NCBI GenBank assembly: GCA_002633005.1
Contig: NMRA01000283.1
Coordinates: 472,351 to 535,582 of the forward strand
Reading direction: 5' to 3'
Length of the DNA: 63,232 nt
Source of the DNA: Phoronis australis
Taxonomy: Eukaryota > Phoronida > Phoronidae
Shown here: in pieces, positions 12,241 through 57,169 of the stretch
Numbering within the stretch: the first letter of the stretch is position 1
Layout of the letters: every line of letters starts with the position of its first letter
Program-made: the position numbers and the translations under genes
The notes under the pieces: generated by a model
What the model was told of the DNA's origin: nothing
Seen by the model: only the letters and a program-made list of their open reading frames with translations
Database searches by the model: none

Positions 12241-12499
12241 GCCTGTTACATGAAATATACAATATGGTTGAAAATAGTAATCATCCCTTGTATCCGCATT
12301 GTATGTGATGCACACAGTGGGCGCATATCAACGCTACGCGCTGCTCTTGTTATATTTAAATATACGCTATGTTTTTTACTTGATAGAGACAAAATATTTT
12401 TCATGAATTATAGTTTAAGCCTTGACCTGTGGAAATGTTACTGTCCACTTCCTCCAAGGAGTTGCAATTGGCAACACCTGGCTCTAGAAAAATGACCAA

Positions 12500-15400
12500 A
12501 ATTCGCGTCAAAATGTTTATTCCACTTTAACTATCAATTTTCTTTTACAAATTTGTCCAAACAATACAATTACATGTTTCACTTATTAAAAATAAATCTA
12601 CGATGCATTAACACTTAGTAAGACAGTAGAGGATAACAAAATTGAAACAAAGCTTGAAATTAAAATTACAAAATGGCATTGTGTGATCGCTATGCAACAA
12701 TACAGTCGAACCACATTACTAAGTGCCTGGCTTATACGACGTTGCATTTTGCAAGTGACGAGTCAACCATACACAAGTTCATTTTGCTGCAACGGGTGTT
12801 CCAGAAAAGTCTACGTGATGTTGTTTGACTGTATAGAAGAAATGATCACACAAATTCCACTGAACCATACTTACACGACTACTCAAACGACTCCGACACT
12901 CATGCTGCAAACTTCTATCAATTCATTCTTAAAATATCCACCACAAGAACCTTTTACCACCTACACAAATTTGGCGTAGATTAAAGCAATGTGCTTCGTG
13001 TTCAGGTCTCCCATACTTCAAATTTTATGATTGGCTGCAAACAACATCACGACGGCAGGTGTTATATTACAACTGTAAAACAATGCTGTTTGTGTCGTAC
13101 CAAGACCAAGTACGTGTTCAATAAAACGAGTCTCTTGGCATATCACACAAGCAAGAATCTTACATAATGCTCACGTGCCATCCAATCAGAAGGCAGATTG
13201 AAAAATTTTCAACATGACCGCTTATTAACATCAGACTCCAAATGAAATGGTAGATCAGCGTCCAACTGCAACAACGCTGCATTCCAATGATGTGCTGACC
13301 CATGGTGATTGCACATGATTGACCAAAATATCAATCTTTTTCACATTAATGGCATGCTAATAACTCCGGAGATGGGACTCCTTAGTGAAAGCTTCTTACA
13401 TGTCTGATTTGCCTTCTGAGAAGACCTCTTTTCTGCCTTCTTACAAAAATTCCATATCTGAATGCACTGTTAATTAAGCTGGTAGCAACTAAAATGAGCC
13501 GTTGTTGAATTCTTCTAAAAGAGTTTAGTACTGTCCACTTTTCACACCACCCAATCCCATTCACTGCTACCAAACTGATCCCATTTTTAATAATATCGAG
13601 GCATTTAACAACACTATGACTCGAAGAACAATTCTCGCAACATTCAAGTAAAGGAGGGTACTTAAAGCCTGGTTATTTTCCTACTAAACTTAGGAGGTGA
13701 CTTCTCAACAGTTCACTCCCAAGCAATGGAACAAGTTAAACAACACAAAACCAAGCAGTTACATTAGGTGGCCAAAATCTCTAACACATTAGTTAATGCA
13801 AAATCATACGATTTTGAACAAAGATTTGTGCGTTACATCCTGAAGGTTTAAAAATAAATAGTAAGACATTGTGTTCATACTTTGAAATATATCATCAATT
13901 ATTAGGCAGGTCAAAAGGAATTTTTCGTCTCACTAGAGCAACTTGTAGTTTTAAAGTGTTGGACATCTCCTGCCACCTAGTGACCAATGTGCCCACTTCA
14001 ACATTCTGATACTGTGTGCAGCACTACACTGATGTCAACGTCATATCATTTCAACATCATCCATCTTCCGAAGTTTTTGTTTACTACAATTTATTTTTAT
14101 AAATGTTCATTCACAGTTCAACAATTTTAAACCTTCGGAAAACCTGCCAATCCCGTGCATATTGTGAACACCTGTACATATTTTGTTGCCTGAATTTCAA
14201 GTTTTAAGTTCAAAATCACATGCATGCAAAACTTTATGGCTTACTAGCAAACCTTTGTCAGCAAAATACCAAAACTATTGAACAACAAAACTGTTAGAAT
14301 ACAAGATGTTAAAATAGGTCAGGCAGTACCGAATGAACAAAATACACAAAAATTGAGTCAAATACTGGAGTTTGCTTACGAATGCATCGAGAGCCCTTCT
14401 CTGAACAAACAAGGTGGATCAAGGTTCAACCGTCACACTCATGGGATAGTGTCCTGACCTAGATGTAGCGCTGTCTGGTTAAATCGCCACCTATTGGCCA
14501 GAACGATAATAGCATCACAAGCCAAGCAGAAGTTTGTGAGTGACGGATGCTATGTCGCAAACCCAAGTAAGCAAATTCCAGTATTTGACTCTATTTTTCT
14601 GTATTTTGTTACCTCAACTGGATGTCTCAAACTTTCATGCTTTAACCACTTGAACAATGTTAGCATTTCGTGAAGACAGACACGTCAATCAAATTTCAAT
14701 ACAGTACACATTCTCCCACAAAGTAGCTGGAATGACAGAAAGTACTACTCATCAAAACATTTCTTTCATTACTTCAAAAAACAATCTTCAAGCAAATCTA
14801 AAAGTTAGACAGACACCGGGGCTTTTCCTGTAATCCAAATTACGTTCAACATCCACACGACTCGTGACACCTTTAACGTAGGTCGTTTAGCATTTGGTCT
14901 AACAACTTCTGGCCACAGAGCCTCACTTACAATGCTGAGCTCAGCCAATCAAGAACTCCATAATATTTACTATTTATTTAAGGGGCATTTCCATTTTGCT
15001 AACAGCCAATACATCATGACATACACAGATGTAAATACGATTTAACCCTGTTGAGATAATTAGAATGCATGCCACAGCCCCAACTTCTATACCAGTTCAA
15101 ATTGATGATGGGGGCACAGCTTGTCAACATACAGTACAATCCAAAAGTATTCAGACAAAATGGCCCGGAATTCCTCATCATGACGTCAGATTAGACCTCC
15201 CTAATAACCAAGATTGAAAGGGAATCAACAGGAAATAGTAAGTTGACTAAACCATTTTGTAAGTAGAATTCTGCTGCCCTAATAGGTATTAGCTATCATG
15301 ACGAGGAAACGGCCGTATTTTGTAAGATAATTCTTGTCTTCTACTGTAGGTTAGAAAAGCACTCCCTCATCCACTTTTTCCTCAACCAAAAGGGGGCAGC

Positions 15401-15561
15401 GTGTTGTTCATGTGGCCTCACACTTCACTCAAGCTCGTCACCCAGTATCACCATGGGAACCAGAGACAGGACACCAGTCAAAGGTGTGGTCTTAGTTGTG
15501 AAGCCCCGCCTCCTTTGACTTCCGTCACCACGTCGCAATACACCAGTACAAGCCTGCTTCC
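12500..15561 (-). other. probable 3' UTR of the ANKRD11/12-like gene
   Basis: No coding match is seen between the stop codon and a decayed LINE that ends near 12.24 kb. Minus-strand AATAAA hexamers occur at 14973-14978 and at 12516-12521; the latter would give a 3' UTR of about 3 kb, comparable with long UTRs of regulatory genes. The stretch contains an inverted-repeat insertion (14336-14610). The true polyadenylation site is not shown by sequence alone. Confidence 0.4.
14336..14610. mobile_element. inverted-repeat (MITE-like) insertion in the probable 3' UTR
   Basis: The left arm at 14336-14379 and the reverse complement of 14567-14610 share about 44 nt with a few mismatches (core GTCAAATACTGG and TTTGCTTAC). 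They enclose about 187 bp. There is no coding. No clear target duplication could be identified. Confidence 0.6.
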
Positions 15562-48738
<33,177 letters not shown>

Positions 48739-48768
<30 letters not shown>

Positions 48769-48815
48769 GCCTACAGGTTACATAACTGGGTCGCGTCCAT
48801 CAGGACAGGACACAC
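48739..48815 (-). CDS. ANKRD11/12: ANKRD11/12-like exon with start codon (coding 48739-48768)
   Basis: An acceptor (pyrimidine tract ending TTTCAG) precedes 48815, then 47 nt of leader, then ATG at 48768-48766. An in-frame TAA lies 9 nt before this ATG, so no upstream coding can join in this frame. Ten codons (MSTPQDSLAT) precede a GTAAGT donor. The exon ends in phase 0, matching the next acceptor. The acceptor implies at least one upstream non-coding exon. The peptide is too short to prove by homology; it is supported by phase, splice signals and the upstream stop. Confidence 0.7.
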
Positions 48816-51797
48816 CTGAAACAAAAAGATGGCGAATGTTCAGAAAAGAGAAAATCACATAAAATGCTTCAATATGATATATGTGAACAGTACCTGCTAA
48901 AGATGATGTCAGCGTTATTTCTGTCACATACATCAGGTGACTTAGTCAATACTTGTCAGTTGGCACACAAGCATCACTCTGCATTACAGATCGTATGAAC
49001 TGTTTACTGTCAACTTACAAAAGTGTATGTACTCTGAATCATCCATTAACAACGAAACCACAGATGACACGTCAAGCAATCGTTGGAGCTTCGAGACTGT
49101 CCGTATTTAGTGAAAATACAACCATAAAAAACTAACGCTGTGACTTAAAAAAAGCTTTGAGGTCACTATGCACAGTAACTAAAAAATAACTGAATAAAAG
49201 TAATTTGATGCCCTAAGTATAGATCGTAACACATGGACTATTAAACATTAGCTCCAGGCCTTCAGATATTAAAAAACGTTTTCTACAGAATATTACAGTA
49301 ATCACGCGATTATGAACAATTGCTACGCTTAGATTTATTATTCTTTAAAGATTCAGAAAATGCATAACTGAGGTTATACACTATCGAATAAAAAAATATT
49401 TGACGAAACCTCAAAGCAGTGGTTCTTCGCAATCACCAAGTATGTGCTTCAGTAGACTTACGGAAATATTCGGAATGTATTGGCAATTCTCGACAACATC
49501 TGGGTGGAAATAGGCTAACTCTGTGAACAGTTGTCCGGCTTAATTTAGTCGTAATTACCGAAGATAATTCAAAACAAGCCATTGGAAAACGAAAACAGTT
49601 GTAGCCAAAGACTATAATTAAGACAAGGGAGTACATCTGTCGAGTGATAATTGTGAACTGGAGTTAATACTTGTGCCATGGTTTGATTTAAGGTTTGTGG
49701 TTCAATCTACCAATCTTTGATGGAAGAGAATTTACTGTACCTCCTGTAGCTCATGTTCTAACCATGTCAACAAATCTGCTGACTGACGGCAAAAACGACT
49801 TAGTACATCTCTCAAGGACTGAATGAAAACATATTTCCAAATTCCGAGTTGAATCCAGAAACGAGTTTCACATTCACAATTTCATTTACATGTGCAGGAT
49901 CAAAACTTGGCTTGAAAATTTTTGATTGATTGGACCTTTCGGCAATAAACTTAACATTACTCAGATAAACATGACTAGGACAAGAACAAGATTCAAATTC
50001 CACACTAGCATGGTGTTATTTTTGCACTGGGAACACAGCAGCATACGTCCAAGCATGAAAACTTGGCAGGGACTCAGGCTTAACTGCTGACCCTGTCTCA
50101 CACTCCAAGTTACAACACATGGCTGTTGATGAATGTGAAAAGTACTGACAGATGTGATGCAATAACCCAGTATGTCTGGCTCTCTAACAAATGTTAGACT
50201 CCTGCAGGGTTTGGTGTGAAAATGGCCTTGATAGTTACAAAGGTGGTCTGCACTCTAGCAAACGTCAACTAGAATGAGGTTAAACTTATCAGCAGCCAAA
50301 GCCATTTAGAAATACAGTGACTGTACAGATATACACAATACTGCATGTCTAAAGCTACTAATACACAAATATACACAGTTAAATTTTCCAAAACGACCTC
50401 ATACATAACTTTCATAAAGACCTTCGATACTGTAAGCTTATTCCGTTTTTAAGTGTTTCTTGGATAACACCAAACTTGGAAGAACTAGTATAGCATTTGT
50501 ACTTTGTATGATTTTCAGAATTGTAAAGCTACGCCCTGTGTGTTCTCCGTTTTATGACTCATCTCGATCTATGAATCCTATAATCCTTGCCATCAACCAT
50601 TCTGAATAGTATTTTCGCTCACCATTCGTCTATACTGTATCCACTCACTTTTTATTGTTTATATGTAATTGTGTTATTAGTCTTATTACTTAGTCATTTT
50701 CTCTCTTTCATTAGAATGCCATATTTTTGTACTGCATTGTTCTGCTATACAGGCAGCTATGACGTCCTCAATAAAGATAATCATTCATTTATAAATACAG
50801 GTTATCGCTAATGTTTGGCTCAACGCCCATCCTTGAAATTTCTAAATGCTGAGCCTTTATTACCAATACTCAGCACTCACGGCCAAGTTACAGATTGGGG
50901 ACTTCCTAAAAGGATCAATGTCCTTGTTATGCCTACCTAAGGACTGACAGCCAGTTTCAGTGGCACCTTACCATGTTTGGATGAGAGGACATCCACATCT
51001 TACAACAGTAGACATGAAAGGGTTAGTTGTTTGGGCCCATGCGCATTCTATCATTACCCTTCCTGATACCCTGATAAAAAATGGTGTAGGAATCTACTCG
51101 ATAGAATCGACCATTTGGGTAAACACCTATTGCCGACATCTCAAAAACTTATTTTTTAAAGTGTCTTAGTATGTTTAACACTCAATCTGATTTTTAAATA
51201 CCCTATTGTTCTAAGGTTTAACCATGATAAATACAGTACATACGACAATTGGATCACTGTCTAAACACTCTGATTGTGGTCAATGGTTTTGTATGTAGCT
51301 TTGTAAGTTTGCTTTGGTGAAGAGCATTCCCACCTCAGTGCCAGTAATGTTGACATATCATGTGATCTATTTCACTTAGTGTCAAAAATTACACACAGGG
51401 ATTGGCCAGAAATCTCCCAGTTAAACAAAAATCTGACCAAATTCAGACACAACTTTCCCAAAGGACTTCATAGAGCTCTATAAGTTATGCCAGAACACCT
51501 GTTAACACAATACATTTAGTTGGAAAATTGAGAGTGTGGACCAGTTTTATTGCACACAAACTACACAGTAGAATTCTGGTCAACAATAAAATGACCTTAT
51601 CTACTGACGTTTTCATGTCTCCTGTATAATTACTCTTTTTGATTTTCAGCCTGCGGGTTCAGAAAGCAACTTTCTAAGGACAAAAATACGCAAATAGTTA
51701 ACAAACCAACTATCTGAAAGCAGATAACCAACTATAACAGGCTAGGTCACTGCATCATTTCCCAAACTGTCAGCAGCAAAAACAGAAGTAGAGTCTA
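48816..51797. other. upstream region, no gene recognised
   Basis: Probably the 5' non-coding intron of the ANKRD11/12-like gene. Short open frames here have no family motif. No repeat ends could be fixed. Confidence 0.5.
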
Positions 51798-52437
51798 AGG
51801 TGCCATCCACACACTTAACCTGTCCACACGCACTTAACCTGTACCCTAGAACAACTTACTTCTGAAAGGAGTTGTCACTTAGTTTGGAGGCTGTCTAAAG
51901 GCTGTTTAAACTAGTGCAACTTGCCCCACATTTGACAACTTTAATCGCTATGTGGCCGCAAAACTGGGGAAAGACGGAAGTAATTATCACCTGCTGTTAC
52001 ATACAGGTGGGTCTTCTTTTGCTCGCTGTATTCGAATTAGCTGTTCATTGTCAATGACACCGTGGCGGCCATTTTTGACACTGGCTTGAGAGGTAGACCA
52101 AGTTGTACTCAACCAGTTGCTCCAGTGTCAACTACACGTCTAAACACAACTGGTGCAGGGTAGAAAGGGGTCATCTTTCAATGCGCTTGCGCAATAGCGT
52201 ATACACTGGGTGATCCGCTGGCACTCCACATGGTTTGGACATTTGCTATTGTTTATGTGACCATGCACAGACAGTCTTCGTGTAAGTGACTCGTGCTGAT
52301 TCAGTTTGCGATCTAATGTCGTGTAAATGCGACTTAGTCGCACCGTGACAACTCGCACCGTGACAACAGCTTTAGAGTGGGGCAAGTTATACTAGTGCAA
52401 GTTGTTCTAGGCTAAATTTGTGTGTGGAGGGACACCT
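51798..52437. mobile_element. MITE-like repeat R1, full copy, about 640 bp
   Basis: The left end AGGTGCCATCCACACA matches the reverse complement of the right end (AGGTGTCCCTCCACACA). Sub-terminal blocks CTAGAACAACTT and AGTTGTTCTAG are also inverted. Internal sequence recurs at 56.7 and 60.9 kb. Target duplication is not clear. Confidence 0.7.
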
Positions 52438-52799
52438 ACTATATCAGTAAACACTCTAGCTATGAGCACCAATACACAGAGACATTCTAGCATTATGTGG
52501 TCATACAATGTATCTGAGCCTGCCCAAACAACACCTGTGTTGGTACATATGCAGCCACAAGGCAAACGGGATCAATGCAAACAACAAGACAGTCTATCAC
52601 ACTGCACACCTTCTGATGTTCTCAGGGTCACAGTGCATGGCAAGCCATTGAAGACAAGAACATAATAGCAATGCAGACATTAAAAATTTGAAAAGCTGGA
52701 TGAGGTTTAATAATTCATGGACTTCACTCTGAAGAGATAGTGTTAAATTCCTTTCAATTAAGAAATGGAAACCTCGGAAGAGTGACACTTTGATGAAAC
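52438..52799. other. no gene recognised
   Basis: An 81-codon open frame (52420-52665) starts inside the MITE end and shows no motif. Confidence 0.4.
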
Positions 52800-52965
52800 T
52801 GGTGTTGCCTGTTCATACTACACCACAGCGTCAACGCTGCACTGTTAAATCTACCTGTTTACTGCAAAGTTAACTGGTGCTGTTAACTTCAATTCAGGAC
52901 CAAAGTTAACCGTTCATACTGACCCCAACTCTCCAAAATATCGACGCGTCAATAGTATGAAAGGG
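52800..52965. mobile_element. MITE family M, copy 2 (left end truncated)
   Basis: Contains GTTCATACTACACCACAGCG, GCTGCACTGTTAAATCTACC and AAAGTTAACCGTTCATACTG, and ends ATAGTATGAAAGGGCC, like the right end of copy 1. Confidence 0.75.
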
Positions 52966-53730
52966 CCTACAGTGAACACATTAAATCTTAACTTTGGAGA
53001 AGAAGAAATTCATTAATGTCTTCAAATGAGTAAACTAAACAGGTGTTACAAGGAACTTGCTTTTCGGTGACACATTACATTAGAGCAGAACAGGTGTCCT
53101 CTTTTAGCCACTAGGTCACACCATCAAGGTAATTACACTTAAAAATTATACACAAAAAAGCTTTGTTTATACGCAAAATTAAGAATACAACATAAAGAAC
53201 TTAACAGTCACTGTTTTGTCATCAAGAAAATTTCCTCAGATTTCCTTTTTATTAGTTAGTTATAAGTAGCATTTGAGACCAGTGTCAATTCAATGGTACT
53301 CCATTATGCATTACCCCAGTGAAAACTCAATAACCACGTGGCCCAGGATGTGGTTAACAAAAATTACACAGAACACATTTTGCCTCAAATGTTCTATAGT
53401 CTGATCTGTTATATGTGCCTCCTGTAGTCATGTTCAGACCAACTAAACCTGGTGTGCGTTTAGTAACGCTAGGACCTACACTGAGACCTCCCTGAAATCT
53501 AGTCAAAGTCACATGTTCTCATTTAAACAGTACACACCATGGATTTTTGCACATTTTGAATTACCTGTGGCCACAGACAAAGTGCATGACGTAAAATTTA
53601 GCTAAACCCATGTTTATTTTGTGTAATTAGCTCGAAATTTTGATTATTCTTTCAATTTTGACAATTTTCACATTTCCCGCCATGTGACGTCATGGGTTGA
53701 ACACAAGAGATCAATGACTGGCACTGAACA
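52966..53730. other. no gene recognised
   Basis: Contains a CACCT/TAGGTC-like short motif near 53.1 kb but no element ends or coding. Confidence 0.4.
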
Positions 53731-53979
53731 ATGGCGGAGAGCAGGGAATTTGAAAGCGACAACGATTATGAGCAAAAATTGAACGAATACTATGAAGAAA
53801 CGAACGGGAATGGTGGCCAGGATGAGGAAATGGGGTTGCACGAAAGCGAGAATAAGTTTAATGTGCTTCAGGCAGCTTACATTTCTACTTTGAGCCTTAC
53901 GAACTGGATCCTCCCGCGAGAGAAGCGGCCTCGGGCTCGGCAAGTCAACCCACTCATCCAACAGGCGATCCTGAATTAA
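53731..53979 (+). pseudogene. acidic open frame, possible transposon-borne ORF start
   Basis: The frame starts MAESREFESDNDYEQKLNEY, is rich in Glu and Asn, and runs to residue 82. A neighbouring frame over 53880-54010 reads FYFEPYELDPPAREAASGS and may be the true continuation after a frameshift, because LQPY.FEP-like segments follow acidic N-termini in P2X7-like proteins that accompany some animal transposons. This is a weak resemblance from memory. Confidence 0.3.
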
Positions 53980-54008
53980 GAGCTGATGTTTCTGATAAAT
54001 ATTGTCCT

Positions 54009-54304
54009 TTATTGAACCAGGCCTTCATCGTAACGTCTCCGGTGACTGGAGTCGAAACACGAGTCCTCAAAGTGGGCAGAACACAGAGTGGCCCCGGACC
54101 GAATCCCTTGGTCCATGATGACGTCCCACACTCTCGTTCGGCGCACGAAGCGATGCCACTTCTGTGCAACTGTGGTGTCCTTCGGAACACCGAGACGTTC
54201 TCCGCCTGGCTGCTGCTGCTGCAGCCTCCGGAAACACATCTTTTGATCCCTCTACGAACCTTCTCGCCGCTAAATGTACTTTGCTTTCTCTTCACTCTAT
54301 ACAC
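54009..54304 (-). pseudogene. THAP zinc-finger domain, frameshifted
   Basis: One frame reads IKRCVSGGCSSSSQAENVSV, with the first zinc pair C-x4-C. A second frame reads GVPKDTTVAQKWHRFVRRTR and SGATLCSAHFEDSCF, giving the PKD, W and C-x2-H landmarks. Together they show the order of a THAP DNA-binding domain (C..C, F-PKD, W, C..H), split by one frame change near 54180. THAP domains occur in P-element, Kolobok and ISL2EU transposases and in host genes derived from them. No transposase domain follows within reach; the frame ends at 54009. Confidence 0.65.
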
Positions 54305-54879
54305 TTTGTCTCTGATCCGAACAGTATGGCGAACGACTTGGGTTCAACCCATGACGTTGTACATAATTATTATTTTTTCAATTTTTGCGTGTTTCTTTAT
54401 GAGCTGTGCACTAAAGGCACTGAAATCTAGTAAGGCATAATAATAAAATTTATTTTGAGGTACTAGAGTCATGTTGTGTACACTTTAAAATACACGGCAA
54501 TATCCTTTTTTACCTCACGGTTTAACTGTTGTAACCCTAATATGTGATTTTAGATGATAGTTTTCACTGCTATCGCCTTCTGATTCATCGTAGTTAGAAC
54601 CTTGGTGTGCCACTGTTTCCAACAAGATTTGACAGCAGGCAGTGCCACCTAGTGAGTTGTAACTTTTGCAACTACCATGTTCACACCAAGTTACAGAGGT
54701 AATAACCTCTCACTAAACCATCCTCACAGAGGATTACCTTTGGTGTGATTTTTCTAGCCCTGAGCCCGCTACTGAACTCTCTACGGGGGACACGGTATAT
54801 AAGACAAGGGTCATGCACTTGAATTTTCATAGTGTGATTTCCAGGCTAGGGAAAAACCGACTGTTTGTTTTAGTGCTTG
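54305..54879. other. no gene recognised
   Basis: AT-rich, with AATAAT/AATAAA hexamers near 54440-54450 on the plus strand. Around 54635-54700 is a CCACCTAGTGAG motif of unknown meaning. Confidence 0.4.
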
Positions 54880-55010
54880 AGATCAGAGCACCCTCAATAG
54901 CTGGCTTGATATAAAGGGTCACAAACTGTCAGCTCTTCACAAGCTCAGAACTCACTTGTTATCTGAGTAAAGGCAAACTAGGATCAGTTTTATAGCACTT
55001 GGTGAAAGGT
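54880..55010 (+). repeat. dispersed repeat R2, copy 4
   Basis: Contains TTGAGATCAGAGCA, AACTGTCAGCTCTTCACAAG, CTCAGAACTCACTTGTTATC and TGAGTAAAGG in R2 order. Confidence 0.55.
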
Positions 55011-55324
55011 CTACAGGCCTTCTACAGGCCTTTTATCATACAGTATAATGTTAGCTGTGGTTTACCCCAAAAACGTTGAGCGTGAGTGTTTACATCAACT
55101 TCGGAGTAATAGTACTGGAAAGTTATCACAAGGCGGCGATAATATGACCTTTACCTTTTGCAAATATGAATGGTGCAATCTCAAACATTCAGGATTTTTT
55201 ATATTTTTAAGGAAAGAATCCAGCGAACACGTGGACAAACTGAAACAGAATGCTTATCCTGCCAAAATAACAAATAATGGAACAAATTAATTTATTAGCA
55301 GATATTAACCAGCAAACTCTCTAA

Positions 55325-55500
55325 TGGCATCGAAGTTAAGTGTTCTCATTATACCGAAGCATCGACGGTTCACTGTTAAATCCACCTCTTAACTTCGGCG
55401 TTAACTAGGGCTGTTATCTTCGATAAAAGACTGAAGTTAAGAGTTCCCACTGACCAAAGCTTCAGTAATACCGTAGCTTCCAAGGCAGTGGGAAAGACTT
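55325..55500. mobile_element. MITE family M, copy 3 (diverged end)
   Basis: Core CGAAGTTAAGTGTTC, CACTGTTAAATCCACCTCTT and GCTGTTATCTTCGAT is shared with copy 1. The right end is GTGGGAAAGAC followed by TTTAA, differing from the GTATGAAAGGGCC end of copies 1 and 2. Confidence 0.65.
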
Positions 55501-56682
55501 TAATTTAAGTGGGGGTTTGAAATGCTTTTCACAGTACACACATTCACATATTTTGCTTGACTAAGCGGTGATAATTCTGTCTGCTTGAGTCAGAATTCAA
55601 CACTATCAATCCCAGTGTAGATTGACAATTAGAATAACTGAGGCAATAGAATACCAAGTACAAGCTACTTTGTTTAATATCATTCATTGCTGAGAACAAA
55701 GGTAGACAGATTAATGACACAACTGGAAAAACACCCCAGGGTTGAGCCTTAAATAGGCTATTGTCTATTAGTTCAATGGGTTAAAAATCACCTAGTGTAA
55801 AGCATTCAGTCCCTGAATAGTGGAAACACTCCTAATGGGAAATGTGGCCAAGTGCCAGCAATTAACTCATGGCATTTAGTGGGGCTTGGTAATGGTAAGT
55901 GTGCTATGAATGAAACCCTGTGTGACATATATTGAATGGGTTTACAAAACACTGGGCCTGGTTCAGGTGTCAGAACTATATCAGGCAAGCTTGATTCTGG
56001 TATAAGAGCGAGTGTTGATGTGAACTGTGTAGTTGAACTTTTCCCACTAACTTCAGTGAATAACGGATATCAAAGTTACAGGTTGTAGATGTCCCGGTCA
56101 TCAAAATTATCACAGGATGGCAACGCGAAAACTTTGCGTGTACAAGTTTTTAAAAATCATGAATGAAATTAAATGCCTATAGTTGCAGAATTGTGAATAT
56201 TTGATAAAAATCAAATAATAACGCAAAACAAACTGTGGTAAATAGTGACACCTGCCCATGACTCCCGTGGGGTGAAAGCTAACCTTTCATAGGGCATCAA
56301 AACCTCAATATTGTGCAATAAAACCCACCTGCAAGATAACTGCCAACATAAACCAATGGAGACTATTCACAATAACCAGTACTCCCCAAAACCTGGACAC
56401 ATTGACACTGGTGTGAAAGGCCTTTATGTTGAACTTACAATGGATACAATGTATTGGACTGGCTATAATAAAAAACAGCACCAGAATACATGTACAATAC
56501 TACTTGGGTAACTTGAACACTGCAATCAGGTCTGGCATAACCCTAAAGAACAGGGTTGGTGCTCCTAAATACACATCATAAAAGAATGCATTTAAACGAT
56601 TGGTTCAGATTCACCACTGCAAATTTGATCTATGGGTTTGACCTAATTAACACTGCCGAGGGTCTTTTAAAATTACACTTCA
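55501..56682. other. no gene recognised
   Basis: Short open frames only. No element ends found. Confidence 0.4.
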
Positions 56683-56781
56683 GTTCCCTCCACACACAGC
56701 CTACCATAAAACAACTTACACTGGTGAAACTTACCCCACTTTAAGTGGAGCGTCCACACCCACCCACGCACGCACGCGCAT

Positions 56782-56812
<31 letters not shown>

Positions 56813-57128
56813 CACACTACTAGGGTAAGGCAGAAGTTGTGGCTCTGTGGGTAACAACGAACACCTAATGTGAGTACGGCACGCAAAAGAAAACCCCGTA
56901 TCTGTGTAAATACAGCTGATAATTACTTCTGCCCTACCCCACTTTTGCGGCCACACAGCAATTACAAGTGGCGCAAGTTACCCCACCTCGATAATGTGGA
57001 GTAAGTTGTCACACAAGTGGGGTAAGTTGTGCTAATTGAAATAGCGTACAGACAACACTCAAACCTAGCAACGACTTACTTGTTCCAGGAGTAACTTGTA
57101 CTAGGCTTAGTCTATGTGTGGACAGCAT
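56683..57128. mobile_element. MITE-like repeat R1, copy with AC microsatellite
   Basis: The ends TTCCCTCCACACACAGCC and (inverted) TATGTGTGGAC resemble R1. Inside are several inverted/direct CAACTTACCCCAC and GGGGTAAGTTG blocks. An AC-rich microsatellite (56761-56818) has grown inside it. Confidence 0.65.
56761..56818. repeat. AC dinucleotide microsatellite
   Basis: Run of CA units with GC interruptions. Confidence 0.95.
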
Positions 57129-57169
57129 TATGATACTGTACATAAGACAATTTACACTACAATTTACAG

